From an uncultured Alistipes sp. (lineage in GTDB: Bacteria; Bacteroidota; Bacteroidia; Bacteroidales; Rikenellaceae): a stretch of DNA of 64,000 bases. Within the stretch, counting starts at the first letter, position 1, and every line of letters starts with the position of its first letter. Location: NCBI GenBank assembly GCA_944323075.1, contig CALURC010000016.1:434001-498000 (forward strand), in the 5' to 3' direction. Below are positions 17,809 through 25,718 of this stretch, piece after piece. Under the pieces are notes generated by a model, which had not been told where the DNA came from, did not search any database, and was given only the letters and a program-made list of their open reading frames with translations. Position numbers and translations under genes: made by a program.

Positions 17809-19110
17809 ATGAAACAGTTAGACACGAAACTGATGCACCCTGCCGATCAGATCACGGTCGTCATCGGGCGTATCTATCGAAGCGGTTTGACAACCACTTC
17901 CGGTGGAAACATCTCGATCAAGGACGAAAACGGTGATATCTGGATCACTCCCGGTGGTATCGACAAAGGATCGTTAACTCCGAAGGACATCATGTGCGTC
18001 AAAGCCGACGGTACAATCATCGGCCCGCACAAACCCTCTTCGGAATTCCCCTTCCACAAGGCCATCTATGAGATGCGTCCGAAAATGACCGCCGTAATCC
18101 ACGCTCACCCACCCGCATTGGTATCGTTCAGTATTACCCACCAGATTCCGAATACGAATATCATTCCCCAGGCAAAACGGGTCTGCGGAACGATCGGATT
18201 TGCACCCTATGATGTACCGGGTAGCCAAGGTCTCGGTCAAAAGATCGCTACCGAATTCAAGAATCACCCAGACTACAAAGCGGTGATCATGGAAAATCAC
18301 GGTGTGGTACTCTGCGGTGAAGACCTGATGGATGCATACCAACGTTTCGAAACGCTCGAATTCTGTGCCCGTACGGTAATCAACGCCAAAACGCTTGGTG
18401 AACCGACTTACCTGACCGATGCACAAATCGAACAACACGAAAAATCACTGCCGACCGATTATCCTCACTTCATGGGTGTAACCTATCCGTCAGACGAACG
18501 TGCAATCCGTACGTTGATCGTCAATATGGTACGTCGCGCCTGCGACCAAGGATTGATGATCAGTTCTTATGGTACGGTATCTGTTCGTTGGAGAGGTAAC
18601 GACTTCTTGATCACCCCTCCGGGCGTACCCCGTTGGGACATCGAACCAAGCAACATCGTACAGGTGAAGAACGGTATGGTCGAAGCCGGTAAAATCCCGA
18701 GCCGTTCGGTAGCTCTGCATCAAGAGATTTACCAAAGCCATCCGGAGATCAACTCGATCATCATCACGCAGCCACCTCACTTGATGGGCTTCTGTACTTC
18801 TGGTGTTAAATTCAACGTACGGACCATCCCGGAAAGCTGGATCTTCTTGAAAGATACCCCGATCATTCCGTTTGGTGTACAGTATGAAGACAACAAGAAG
18901 ATTTCGGACGCTTTGAAAAATGTACCGGCTGTCTTGTTGGCCAACGACTCCGTGCTGATTACCGGTGACGGACTGCTCCAGACTTTCGACCGGTTGGAAG
19001 TTGCCGAATTCAGTGCCAAATCTCTGATCATGGCTGCACCGATCGGTGAACTGAAACCGATTACCGACAAAGAGGTAGAGGATCTGCGCGTGGCATTCCA
19101 CGTAAAATAA
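17809..19110 (+). CDS. Tandem class II aldolase/adducin protein with degenerate second domain
   Basis: 433 residues, two aldolase/adducin domains in one chain. The first (about 1-215) keeps the active-site set: SGGNISIK, Glu79 in PSSEFPFH, zinc pair His98/His100 in IHAHPPALVSFS, and His164 in MENHGVV. The second (about 226-425) aligns in outline (SSYGTVSVRWRG, ITPPGVPRWDIEPSNIV) but has PSRSVALH for PSSEFPFH, TQPPHLMGF for the His-x-His-Pro motif and ANDSV for the Asn-His-Gly, so it should not bind zinc. It is probably a regulatory or structural half. Only 8 bp separate it from the lipoate ligase gene. Confidence 0.85.
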   Translation: MKQLDTKLMHPADQITVVIGRIYRSGLTTTSGGNISIKDENGDIWITPGGIDKGSLTPKDIMCVKADGTIIGPHKPSSEFPFHKAIYEMRPKMTAVIHAHPPALVSFSITHQIPNTNIIPQAKRVCGTIGFAPYDVPGSQGLGQKIATEFKNHPDYKAVIMENHGVVLCGEDLMDAYQRFETLEFCARTVINAKTLGEPTYLTDAQIEQHEKSLPTDYPHFMGVTYPSDERAIRTLIVNMVRRACDQGLMISSYGTVSVRWRGNDFLITPPGVPRWDIEPSNIVQVKNGMVEAGKIPSRSVALHQEIYQSHPEINSIIITQPPHLMGFCTSGVKFNVRTIPESWIFLKDTPIIPFGVQYEDNKKISDALKNVPAVLLANDSVLITGDGLLQTFDRLEVAEFSAKSLIMAAPIGELKPITDKEVEDLRVAFHVK

Positions 19111-19118
19111 TCGGATTC

Positions 19119-19820
19119 ATGCATCTTTTAAGAAGTTTATCCGACTCTCCCGAGTTTAATTGTACTTTGGAAGAGTTCCTTTTAACAGAACGTCCTTTCC
19201 GGGACGTTCTGTTATTCTATATTAATCGTCCATCTGTGGTAGTCGGACGGAATCAAAAAATCGAAGCCGAAGTTAACACAGAATATTGCCATCGACACGG
19301 CATTGAAGTAATCAAACGAATCTCAGGAGGAGGAACCGTTTACCATGATTACGGGAACATCAACTACTCCTTTATCGTCGACAAAACCGGATCTGCAGTT
19401 CTCGATCGCGACTTCGGAACTCCCTTAACGGCAGCTTTAGCCTCTTTAGGTATTCCGACGACAGTGGGAGCACGCAAAGAGTTATTGACCACAGACGGAT
19501 ATAAAATATCGGGAACAGCGGCCCACATCACCCGAGACAGCCAGCTATTTCACGGTACACTACTCTATCGAACCGATCTGACCGTACTTAAGCAGACTCT
19601 TCAAGGAGATCATTCTCTACGCGGCCGCAGTGTCGCATCCGTATCCAGTCCCGTAATCAATTTATCCGTTTTCCGTCCCAAGAATGAAACGACGGAAGAA
19701 TTCTTAACCCTTCTGTGTAATTTTTTCGAAGATTATTATCAAACAGAACCAATACAACCTATTTCGGACGAAGTGATCCGTAATACAGAAGCTATCATTC
19801 GAGATAGAAATAATCAATAG
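19119..19820 (+). CDS. Lipoate-protein ligase A family protein (no C-terminal domain)
   Basis: 233 residues. The BPL/LplA catalytic fold is clear: SVVVGRNQKIEAEVN, the nucleotide loop IKRISGGGTVYHDYGNINYSFI, and the lysine motif DGYKISGTAAH. Classical LplA has about 100 further C-terminal residues; this protein stops early, as in split or single-domain ligases, so adenylation might need a partner or a reduced domain. It would attach scavenged lipoate to the E2 lipoyl lysine encoded by the first gene of the run. The tight coupling to the aldolase gene supports shared expression with the complex. Confidence 0.9.
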   Translation: MHLLRSLSDSPEFNCTLEEFLLTERPFRDVLLFYINRPSVVVGRNQKIEAEVNTEYCHRHGIEVIKRISGGGTVYHDYGNINYSFIVDKTGSAVLDRDFGTPLTAALASLGIPTTVGARKELLTTDGYKISGTAAHITRDSQLFHGTLLYRTDLTVLKQTLQGDHSLRGRSVASVSSPVINLSVFRPKNETTEEFLTLLCNFFEDYYQTEPIQPISDEVIRNTEAIIRDRNNQ

Positions 19821-20182
19821 CCATCGACATCTCTTCCGGAAACGGTTTTTCTGCCTCATCTCGATTGCTAAACCAAAACTCTTCTCTCTATCCTCAGGGA
19901 ACGGACCATTCTATGATAATCCGTCATCAATTCGACATCTCCTGTCTCCCCTTCAATACAGATACTTCATTCGGCTCAATTCTGATCCGAACAATAACTA
20001 TTACATACAAAATAAAGTCATCAGATACACAGAAACAACCATACTCTCAAAAAATAACGAGAACAGAACATGGTATTGAAAATGATTTAATCAATCCAGT
20101 AAAGAGCAATTTACCCAACAGAGTTATCCGGATATTTTTTTGACAAATGGAGTAACATCATCGTAAATTACCTTTACACGTA
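19821..20182. other. Intergenic region without a convincing gene
   Basis: About 360 bases between the lipoate ligase and the invertase gene. A 92-codon open frame at 19865-20143 has low-complexity composition, no recognisable motif and no clear ribosome site, and I do not accept it as a gene. TACCTTTA at 20169-20176 resembles a -7 box for the invertase, without a good -33 partner. Confidence 0.5.
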
Positions 20183-20196
20183 GGGCAATATTGCCC
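20183..20196. promoter_or_regulatory. Perfect palindrome just upstream of the invertase gene
   Basis: GGGCAATATTGCCC is a perfect 14-bp palindrome that ends 19 bases before the invertase ATG. It could be an operator, or a leader hairpin that limits translation of the recombinase. Confidence 0.5.
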
Positions 20197-20215
20197 CACT
20201 AAAAAACATTAAATC

Positions 20216-20863
20216 ATGACAATAGGTTATTTACGGGTCAGTACAGAAAAACAGCATCTGGCCAATCAACAAGACGAAATCAGACGTTTTGCCGAAAGCA
20301 GGAATCTAACGATCGACAGTTGGGTTACAGAGGTCGTTAGTGGAAGCAAACATGAACGAGAACGTAAACTCGGAAATCTTTTACGACACATGAAACGTGG
20401 TGACACATTAATCGTTACCGAAATCTCCCGACTCAGTCGAACATTGACAGACATTATGTCCATTATGGGAAAATGTCTGAAAAAAGAGATTAACCTCTAT
20501 GCAACCAAAGAGGGTTATTCGTTCGACAATTCGATCAACAGTAAAGTACTTTGTTTTGCATTCGGATTAGTTGCCGAAATCGAACGTAACCTCATATCAA
20601 TGAGGACAAAAGAGGCTCTCGCACTACGCAAAGCACAAGGTATGGTTCTGGGACGAAGAAAAGGAAGCTACACGAAATACAATATACTTATAAGGAACCG
20701 GCAATCCGTTATCCGCATGTTAGATCAAAACAGATCCATTACCTACATCTGCAAAAAATTTTCTCTATCCCGTGATACTTTCGACAAATTCCGCCGAAAC
20801 TACCCTTCAGTACAACAAGCTGTAGACAGAAAAGAAGCACGACGAAAAAATACTCAGAAATAA
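20216..20863 (+). CDS. Mpi-type serine site-specific recombinase (DNA invertase)
   Basis: 215 residues. The N-terminal resolvase/invertase domain begins MTIGYLRVSTEKQ with catalytic Ser9, followed by GDTLIVTEISRLSRTLTDIM and the long helix GLVAEIERNLISMRTKEALALR. After the GRRKGS linker comes a C-terminal helix-turn-helix (SVIRMLDQNRSITYICKKFS, SRDTFDKFRRNYP). The length and motifs match the Bacteroides Mpi group, which invert promoter segments. It stands directly upstream of a promoter segment bounded by Mpi-like inverted sites and a pilus operon, so it is the likely switch enzyme, and may act on other sites in the genome too. Confidence 0.92.
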   Translation: MTIGYLRVSTEKQHLANQQDEIRRFAESRNLTIDSWVTEVVSGSKHERERKLGNLLRHMKRGDTLIVTEISRLSRTLTDIMSIMGKCLKKEINLYATKEGYSFDNSINSKVLCFAFGLVAEIERNLISMRTKEALALRKAQGMVLGRRKGSYTKYNILIRNRQSVIRMLDQNRSITYICKKFSLSRDTFDKFRRNYPSVQQAVDRKEARRKNTQK

Positions 20864-20910
20864 TTACCCCTCCTTGAGCACTAAGGCTCTCTCCGTACTG
20901 ATAAAAAGCA

Positions 20911-20947
20911 ACGACGCTGCAAGAAATTTTGTAGCGTCGTGTTTTTA
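20911..20947. terminator. Bidirectional intrinsic terminator after the invertase gene
   Basis: ACGACGCTGCAA (20911-20922) pairs with TTGTAGCGTCGT (20929-20940) with one G-U pair. TTTTT follows on the plus strand, and the minus strand reads TGCTTTTTAT on the other side. It ends the invertase message and would also stop transcripts from the OFF-oriented promoter. Confidence 0.8.
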
Positions 20948-20956
20948 TGTTCGTTA

Positions 20957-21110
20957 AAACGTTGGTTTATAAACACAAAAGTAATGAAACTTTTTATTCT
21001 TCCAAAAAAAAACGAAATATATTATCCCCAGTGTTTTTCATGCACATTATAAATACTCTTTTCTGCTTTATAAGGGACTTTAATCTTGTATCATATAAAG
21101 ACGAACGTTT
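20957..21110. promoter_or_regulatory. Putative invertible promoter segment (phase switch) of the fimbrial operon
   Basis: The left arm, AAACGTTGGT (20957-20966), and the inverted right arm, ACGAACGTTT (21101-21110, AAACGTTCGT on the other strand), enclose 154 bp. The right arm fits the Mpi site consensus ARACGTWCGT, as I recall it, in all ten positions and the left in nine; the flanks match only in part. The segment contains a full promoter, here directed leftward. The neighbouring serine invertase and pilus operon complete the standard arrangement of a phase-variable locus. Inversion itself cannot be shown from one sequence. Confidence 0.75.
20976..21006 (-). promoter_or_regulatory. Consensus promoter in the OFF orientation inside the invertible segment
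   Basis: On the minus strand TTTG (21003-21006), exactly 19 bases, then TACTTTTG (20976-20983) match the Bacteroidota consensus fully. It points towards the bidirectional terminator and away from the fimbrial genes. If the segment flips, the boxes move to about 21061-21064 and 21084-21091 on the plus strand, giving a leader of about 100 nt before the first pilus gene. Confidence 0.8.
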
Positions 21111-21134
21111 AAACCCCAAAAATAAACATTCACA

Positions 21135-21173
21135 CTCTTTAGGCACACAATATGTTATGTATTTTCTAAAGAG
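21135..21173 (+). other. Stem-loop in the fimbrial operon leader
   Basis: CTCTTTAG (21135-21142) pairs with CTAAAGAG (21166-21173) around a 23-base loop, just before the first pilus gene. No promoter-like box lies between the right inverted site and this gene. Confidence 0.4.
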
Positions 21174-21196
21174 ATGCTTTTTTACTTCCGACTAAA

Positions 21197-22492
21197 ATGC
21201 GAACGAAATACAAAATATGGAGTTGGCTAATCCTATTTGCCTGTAGTCTTCCTTTAGCTGCACTGCCGCAAAATGACTCGGTATGTCTCTACTTCCAGCG
21301 AGGATATGCTACATGGGATCCCTCCCTGCGCGACAACGACAAAACACTTAACGATCTGATTATAAAACTCAAGAAGGTCTACACTGATACTGTATCGTGT
21401 AGAATCGAACTGTATATGGAAGGAAATGCCTCCCCTGACGGTTTAACTTCAGCCAATACAAAACTGACCGAAAAACGTGTTGCTACAATTGAAAGTCTTC
21501 TGCGAGAAAAGATTCAGATACCCGACTCACTGATCTATATTACGGCAAACGGCATCGACTGGAAAGGTCTTGATGTATTGGTAAAAAATGATCCAAATTG
21601 TCCTTCCCAACAGGAGATTCTATACATTATAGAACATACTCCCGAATGGATCTACGATCACAATAACCAAATCGTCGACGGCCGCAAAAAACAATTAATG
21701 GACCTTCATGGTGGAGTTCCATATAACTATATGTCCGAAAAAATTTTCCCCGAGCTGAGAAATGCCACTATAACCATCCATTGTAAAACAACGACCGTAC
21801 CCCCTATTACAGAAAAAGAGAAAAACGTTGGTACGAAAGCCGATGACTCAACACGAAACTCCACTTCGGACCAAACATCAGAAAAAGGGAATAACATCGT
21901 AAACTCGACAGACCAAACGACCACGTCGACCCTTTCGCCTGATAATCAGACGGAAGATCGTACCACAACACCTCTACATCGGATTGCGCTCAAAACCAAT
22001 CTACTCTACGATGCCATCTTGATGCCTTCTCTGGAAGCAGAATACCGTATCGATGAACGTTGGTCCGTGGCAGTCGAAGGAAGTGTCGCATGGTGGAAAA
22101 AAGATAAACAACATAAATACTACCAGATTGCAACGATCATTCCAGAAGGGCGTTATTGGTTTGGGACGAAAAAGCCGTGGCATGGACATTATATAGGTCT
22201 TTTTGCAGGCGGCAGCTGGTATGATCTGGAAAACGGAGCTCGAGGATATAGAGGAGAGTTCTTTACGACAGGTATCAGTTATGGATACATGTTCCCGATC
22301 GGTCGTTCTCTCTCTCTGGAAACAGGTATAGGCGTAGGATTTTTACGCACGGTTTATGAAGAATACTTACCCATAGACGGCCACTACGTCTATCAACAGA
22401 CCAGTCGCACGAATTGGATCGGTCCGGTAAAACTCAAATTCGCATTCGTATGGAGACTTTGGGATCAAAACAAACAAGGAGGAACACGATGA
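21197..22492 (+). CDS. DUF3575 outer-membrane barrel protein with OmpA-like N-terminal part
   Basis: 431 residues. A Sec signal (WSWLILFACSLPLAALPQ) precedes a domain resembling the OmpA-type region found with DUF3868/DUF3575 (IELYMEGNASPDG, NTKLTEKRVATIESLL). A Thr/Ser/Lys-rich linker spans about residues 210-255. The C-terminal part is a DUF3575-type barrel (RIALKTNLLYDAILMPSLEAEYRI, WSVAVEGSVAWWKK, GHYIGLFAGGSWYDL, GYMFPIGRSLSLETGIGVGF). Such proteins head many Bacteroidales fimbrial operons and probably sit in the outer membrane as an assembly or anchor factor. The stop overlaps the next start (ATGA). Confidence 0.85.
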   Translation: MRTKYKIWSWLILFACSLPLAALPQNDSVCLYFQRGYATWDPSLRDNDKTLNDLIIKLKKVYTDTVSCRIELYMEGNASPDGLTSANTKLTEKRVATIESLLREKIQIPDSLIYITANGIDWKGLDVLVKNDPNCPSQQEILYIIEHTPEWIYDHNNQIVDGRKKQLMDLHGGVPYNYMSEKIFPELRNATITIHCKTTTVPPITEKEKNVGTKADDSTRNSTSDQTSEKGNNIVNSTDQTTTSTLSPDNQTEDRTTTPLHRIALKTNLLYDAILMPSLEAEYRIDERWSVAVEGSVAWWKKDKQHKYYQIATIIPEGRYWFGTKKPWHGHYIGLFAGGSWYDLENGARGYRGEFFTTGISYGYMFPIGRSLSLETGIGVGFLRTVYEEYLPIDGHYVYQQTSRTNWIGPVKLKFAFVWRLWDQNKQGGTR

Positions 22493-23502
22493 ACAAAGGG
22501 TTTACCATATCCATACTTTTATTAAGCAGCATTATATTGTCCGGAGGTTGTCGTAAAGATTTGTGCTACGACCACAACCTACATGGACAGTCTACGCGAG
22601 CGTTGCTACAACCTGAATGGGAACAGGAATGGGAGCGAGACTACGGTATGTCATGGCAAGATAACTGGCCAGACAAACACGGGATACATTACGACTCGCT
22701 TCGTCCGGATGTTGCCACAGGAATCGCATCGTTCGTATATCACGAAGACGGCTCCCGTACGGAACGACATCTTCCTGCCGAAGGAGGCGAACTACCGATG
22801 AGTGAAGGCGAAAAATCAATTTTACTCTACAACAACGACACGCGTTATATCGTATTTAACGATCTGGACACCTCCGCTACAGCCTCAGCCACAACCCGTA
22901 CACGGACACGCGCAACCTACAGCGATGATCATACGGATGAGACCACTGTCAACGCACCCGATATGCTATATGGAGCATGGATCGAAAGCTATACCGCGGC
23001 CCCAACTGCTGACCCCGATCCTCTACCTGTAACCATGCGTCCTTTAGTCTATACATATCTCATTCGTTACGAGTTCGATTCGGGATTAGAACATGTAACC
23101 CTGGCACGTGGAGCACTTTCCGGAATGGCACAGTCTGTTTTCTTACAAGACGGGCATACCAGCGCAGAGACCGCTACGATTCTTTTCGAATGTGAGCTAA
23201 AAGAGTACGGCGCGGAAATACAGCTTGCCTCATTTGGTATTCCTGATTTTCCGGGAGATCATTACGTTCAAAAAAGCACCGTTCAACAGCAAGGGCTGAA
23301 TCTGGAAGTTTTGCTTAAGAACGGTAAAATCAAAACTTTCGATTTCGACGTAACCGATCAGTTGGCATCACAACCGAGAGGAGGTGTCATTACGGTCAGC
23401 GGCCTTTCTGTTACGGACGAAGAGGCTGGAGGCGATGCCGGTTTCGAGGTCGATGTTGAAGGTTGGGGCGAGTACGAGGACATCGAATTGCCTTTGAACT
23501 AA
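22489..23502 (+). CDS. DUF5119-type fimbrial lipoprotein
   Basis: 337 residues from MNKGFTISILLLSSI, an unusually well-marked start: AGGAGG lies just upstream and the ATG overlaps the previous stop. The lipobox is LSGGCRK. The following sequence, CYDHNLHGQSTRALLQPEW, and the two-domain body typify DUF5119 proteins of fimbrial loci, related to minor-fimbria anchor subunits. An acidic tail (EEAGGDAGFEVDVEGWGEYE) ends the chain. It probably anchors or regulates pilus length at the outer membrane. Confidence 0.8.
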   Translation: MNKGFTISILLLSSIILSGGCRKDLCYDHNLHGQSTRALLQPEWEQEWERDYGMSWQDNWPDKHGIHYDSLRPDVATGIASFVYHEDGSRTERHLPAEGGELPMSEGEKSILLYNNDTRYIVFNDLDTSATASATTRTRTRATYSDDHTDETTVNAPDMLYGAWIESYTAAPTADPDPLPVTMRPLVYTYLIRYEFDSGLEHVTLARGALSGMAQSVFLQDGHTSAETATILFECELKEYGAEIQLASFGIPDFPGDHYVQKSTVQQQGLNLEVLLKNGKIKTFDFDVTDQLASQPRGGVITVSGLSVTDEEAGGDAGFEVDVEGWGEYEDIELPLN

Positions 23503-23555
23503 TAATTACTCAAACTAATCATAACATTATAAACCTCATAAAGTACAATTAAAAG

Positions 23556-24578
23556 ATGAAAAAGAGTCTACTCTTACTTGTCGCAACCGCAGCGGTTTGG
23601 ACAAGTTGCAGCAAAACCGAAACAGTCGATCAACCTCAAGGCGGAGCTATCGGTTTCACGAATGCCTATATCGGCAATCCGGTTGACTCGAAAGCAGTCG
23701 GTATTATCGAACAAGCCTCCATCGACGAATTTATTGTCTATGGCGGATATAACGACATGACTCACGTTTTCGATGCCGTCTCGGTAACGGGGGATGCCAA
23801 TACGGACAACTGGAGCTATTCGACGACACGATACTGGGTTGCTGGACAAACCTACAAATTTGCAGCTTATGCCCCGAGCGGCATAAATGGGCCCGTTGCT
23901 ACCGATTTCGAGAATGGAGCCCTGAACTTCACTAACTATGTATCGGATCCTTCGAATCAATTCGATTTGATCTACGCAACGGCAGGGAAAGAAACAGCAG
24001 CCGACATAACTTCAGATCTTGGAAAGATTCAGTTCGGATTCAGCCACCTGCTTTCGATGATCAAGTTTACGTTCAAAAGTGGATTTGGAAACGACATCAC
24101 TGTAACCATCGACAACTTGAATGTCTCGGGCATGATTTCTAAAGGTGATTATACTGGAAATACAGGGAACTGGGCTCTGGGATCCGAAACGGTAAGCCCA
24201 GGAGCAGCTTTTACCGAAATGTCAAGTAATACGGCCGTCAACCAAAGCAGTGGAAATACATCTGCATCGAGTGTTGATTTCGCCGTTATTCCACAGGAGA
24301 TCGGAGGTGCGGGTAAGACTGTGACCATATCTTTTGATGTCTGGGTACAAGATAATTCAGGTAATAACATAATTGGCACAAAAGATGGTGCTGGAGTAAA
24401 TGTCTCGGCGACACTGCCAGCCTACACCTGGACAGCAGGAAATCGCTACAACTACACCGTAACGATCAATGGTGGACATGTCGGTCTTTACCCCATCGAA
24501 TTCGGTGCTCCGAACGTAACCGGTATTACCAATGCTAATTTCGATGGAAGCGACGATATCGTTTTACCCACGATATAA
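23556..24578 (+). CDS. Fimbrillin family protein, probable major subunit
   Basis: 340 residues. The lipoprotein signal MKKSLLLLVATAAVWTSCSK is typical of FimA/Mfa1-like pilins, which are exported as lipoproteins and matured by a surface protease. Fimbrillin motifs include IGFTNAYIG, STTRYWVAGQTYKFAAYAP and LGKIQFGFSHLLSMIKFTFK, then a C-terminal WTAGNRYNYTVTING. A 16-bp hairpin follows the gene, which would raise the amount of this subunit over downstream ones, so it is the best candidate for the shaft pilin. Confidence 0.85.
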   Translation: MKKSLLLLVATAAVWTSCSKTETVDQPQGGAIGFTNAYIGNPVDSKAVGIIEQASIDEFIVYGGYNDMTHVFDAVSVTGDANTDNWSYSTTRYWVAGQTYKFAAYAPSGINGPVATDFENGALNFTNYVSDPSNQFDLIYATAGKETAADITSDLGKIQFGFSHLLSMIKFTFKSGFGNDITVTIDNLNVSGMISKGDYTGNTGNWALGSETVSPGAAFTEMSSNTAVNQSSGNTSASSVDFAVIPQEIGGAGKTVTISFDVWVQDNSGNNIIGTKDGAGVNVSATLPAYTWTAGNRYNYTVTINGGHVGLYPIEFGAPNVTGITNANFDGSDDIVLPTI

Positions 24579-24641
24579 TCTGAATCAGAACGAAGTGTTC
24601 AATCGAAGATATTTAAATCCGAAACAAAATATTAAATGATC

Positions 24642-24700
24642 AATAAGGAAGAGGTTCACCTTTTATCCACAAAGAAAAGCGGCAGAACCTCCTCCTTATT
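24642..24700 (+). other. Long stem-loop between first and second fimbrillin genes
   Basis: AATAAGGAAGAGGTTC (24642-24657) pairs with GAACCTCCTCCTTATT (24685-24700) with one mismatch and a 27-base loop. It could act as a partial terminator or 3'-end stabiliser that favours the upstream pilin. Confidence 0.6.
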
Positions 24701-24735
24701 TAACCATAATTCGAACGACAAACGACGCAATACAC

Positions 24736-25707
24736 ATGGAGACGGGAAAAATCATCAGGTCGATCGGAGCAAGCGTAACTTTGGCTCTTCTCGTAACAGG
24801 TTGTGCCAAAAGCGAAAATAATACCCTTCCTTCGACCACTAAAGATGCCATCGACTTTACCCCACTGGTTACACGTTCTGCTGTAACTTCGTTGGGTGAC
24901 GGCGACTCTTTTGCCGTGTGGGCACGAGAAAGCGGTGACGGGATCTCTAACCTGATTCTGAATAACGAAGAGGTACATTGTATAAATGGAAATTGGAGTT
25001 ACGACAACCTTCGCTATTGGAAATCCGGGAAAACATACGATTTTTATGCCCTCTATCCTCATGATACTCCAAACGTAGAGCTTCGAAACAGCGGATCAGG
25101 AGAAACCCCGCAAATTGTCGTAACGAATTTCGACGTCCGTAACGACGTTGATCTGATGACCGCCGAACAAGCAGGCATTCACTACATAGGGAATCCGTCT
25201 CCGGTGATATTTACTTTCCGACATCTGCTTTCGAAAGTAGAGATCATCGGACGGATCGATCCCGCACTCGCAGCAGCCGGTGTAACAGTCCGAATAGTTT
25301 CAGCCTCACTTTACGGAATGCCGACAACCGGAGATTGCACAATCGAGCCCCAAACATACGGGACATGGAGTCTCGGAGACCCTACTGACGTAACATCTCC
25401 ATTCGACACGGAAACCAACATACCTCTATCTGAAACAGGCACATCGGTTTTCGGTGAAATGTTGCTCTTTCCTCAGACTGTAAGCGATGCATTTCGTCTC
25501 GACATAGTTTACGAATACACGGATGCCCATTACACAGAAAATCGTTTTACCAAAAGTATCCGACTCGCCGACACTGGATTGACCGAATGGCAACCGACAA
25601 CAGGATACCGTTACACTTTTACGATAGGAAACGAATATATTCTTTTCGAAAAACCTGAAGTACTCCCATGGAGATCGGCATCGGGAGGTATCATTACCGT
25701 AGAATAA
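24736..25707 (+). CDS. Fimbrillin family protein (minor subunit)
   Basis: 323 residues. The signal METGKIIRSIGASVTLALLVTGCAK has a clear lipobox. Fimbrillin features repeat those of the preceding gene: AIDFTPLVTRSAV, YDNLRYWKSGKTYDFYALYP, VIFTFRHLLSKVEIIGRI and WQPTTGYRYTFTIGN. Sequence divergence from the first fimbrillin is large, so it is not a recent duplicate. Its place after the hairpin suggests a less abundant, accessory subunit. The start follows a 157-base gap; no better start is visible. Confidence 0.82.
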   Translation: METGKIIRSIGASVTLALLVTGCAKSENNTLPSTTKDAIDFTPLVTRSAVTSLGDGDSFAVWARESGDGISNLILNNEEVHCINGNWSYDNLRYWKSGKTYDFYALYPHDTPNVELRNSGSGETPQIVVTNFDVRNDVDLMTAEQAGIHYIGNPSPVIFTFRHLLSKVEIIGRIDPALAAAGVTVRIVSASLYGMPTTGDCTIEPQTYGTWSLGDPTDVTSPFDTETNIPLSETGTSVFGEMLLFPQTVSDAFRLDIVYEYTDAHYTENRFTKSIRLADTGLTEWQPTTGYRYTFTIGNEYILFEKPEVLPWRSASGGIITVE

Positions 25708-25718
25708 ACACCATACGC

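Noticed and set aside
12961-19110. Assignment of the aldolase run to the L-rhamnose pathway because of the RhaEW-like fusion
   Set aside because: The rha genes lie more than 40 kb away with their own promoter, and the run has a different regulator and a dehydrogenase complex not needed for rhamnose.
21081-21088. Plus-strand TAATCTTG as an ON-orientation promoter in the present state
   Set aside because: It deviates from TAnnTTTG in a key base and lacks a -33 partner, whereas the minus-strand promoter fits fully.
20947-21195. 82-codon open frame across the invertible segment
   Set aside because: It spans the inverted arms, has no homology-like pattern and would be destroyed by inversion.
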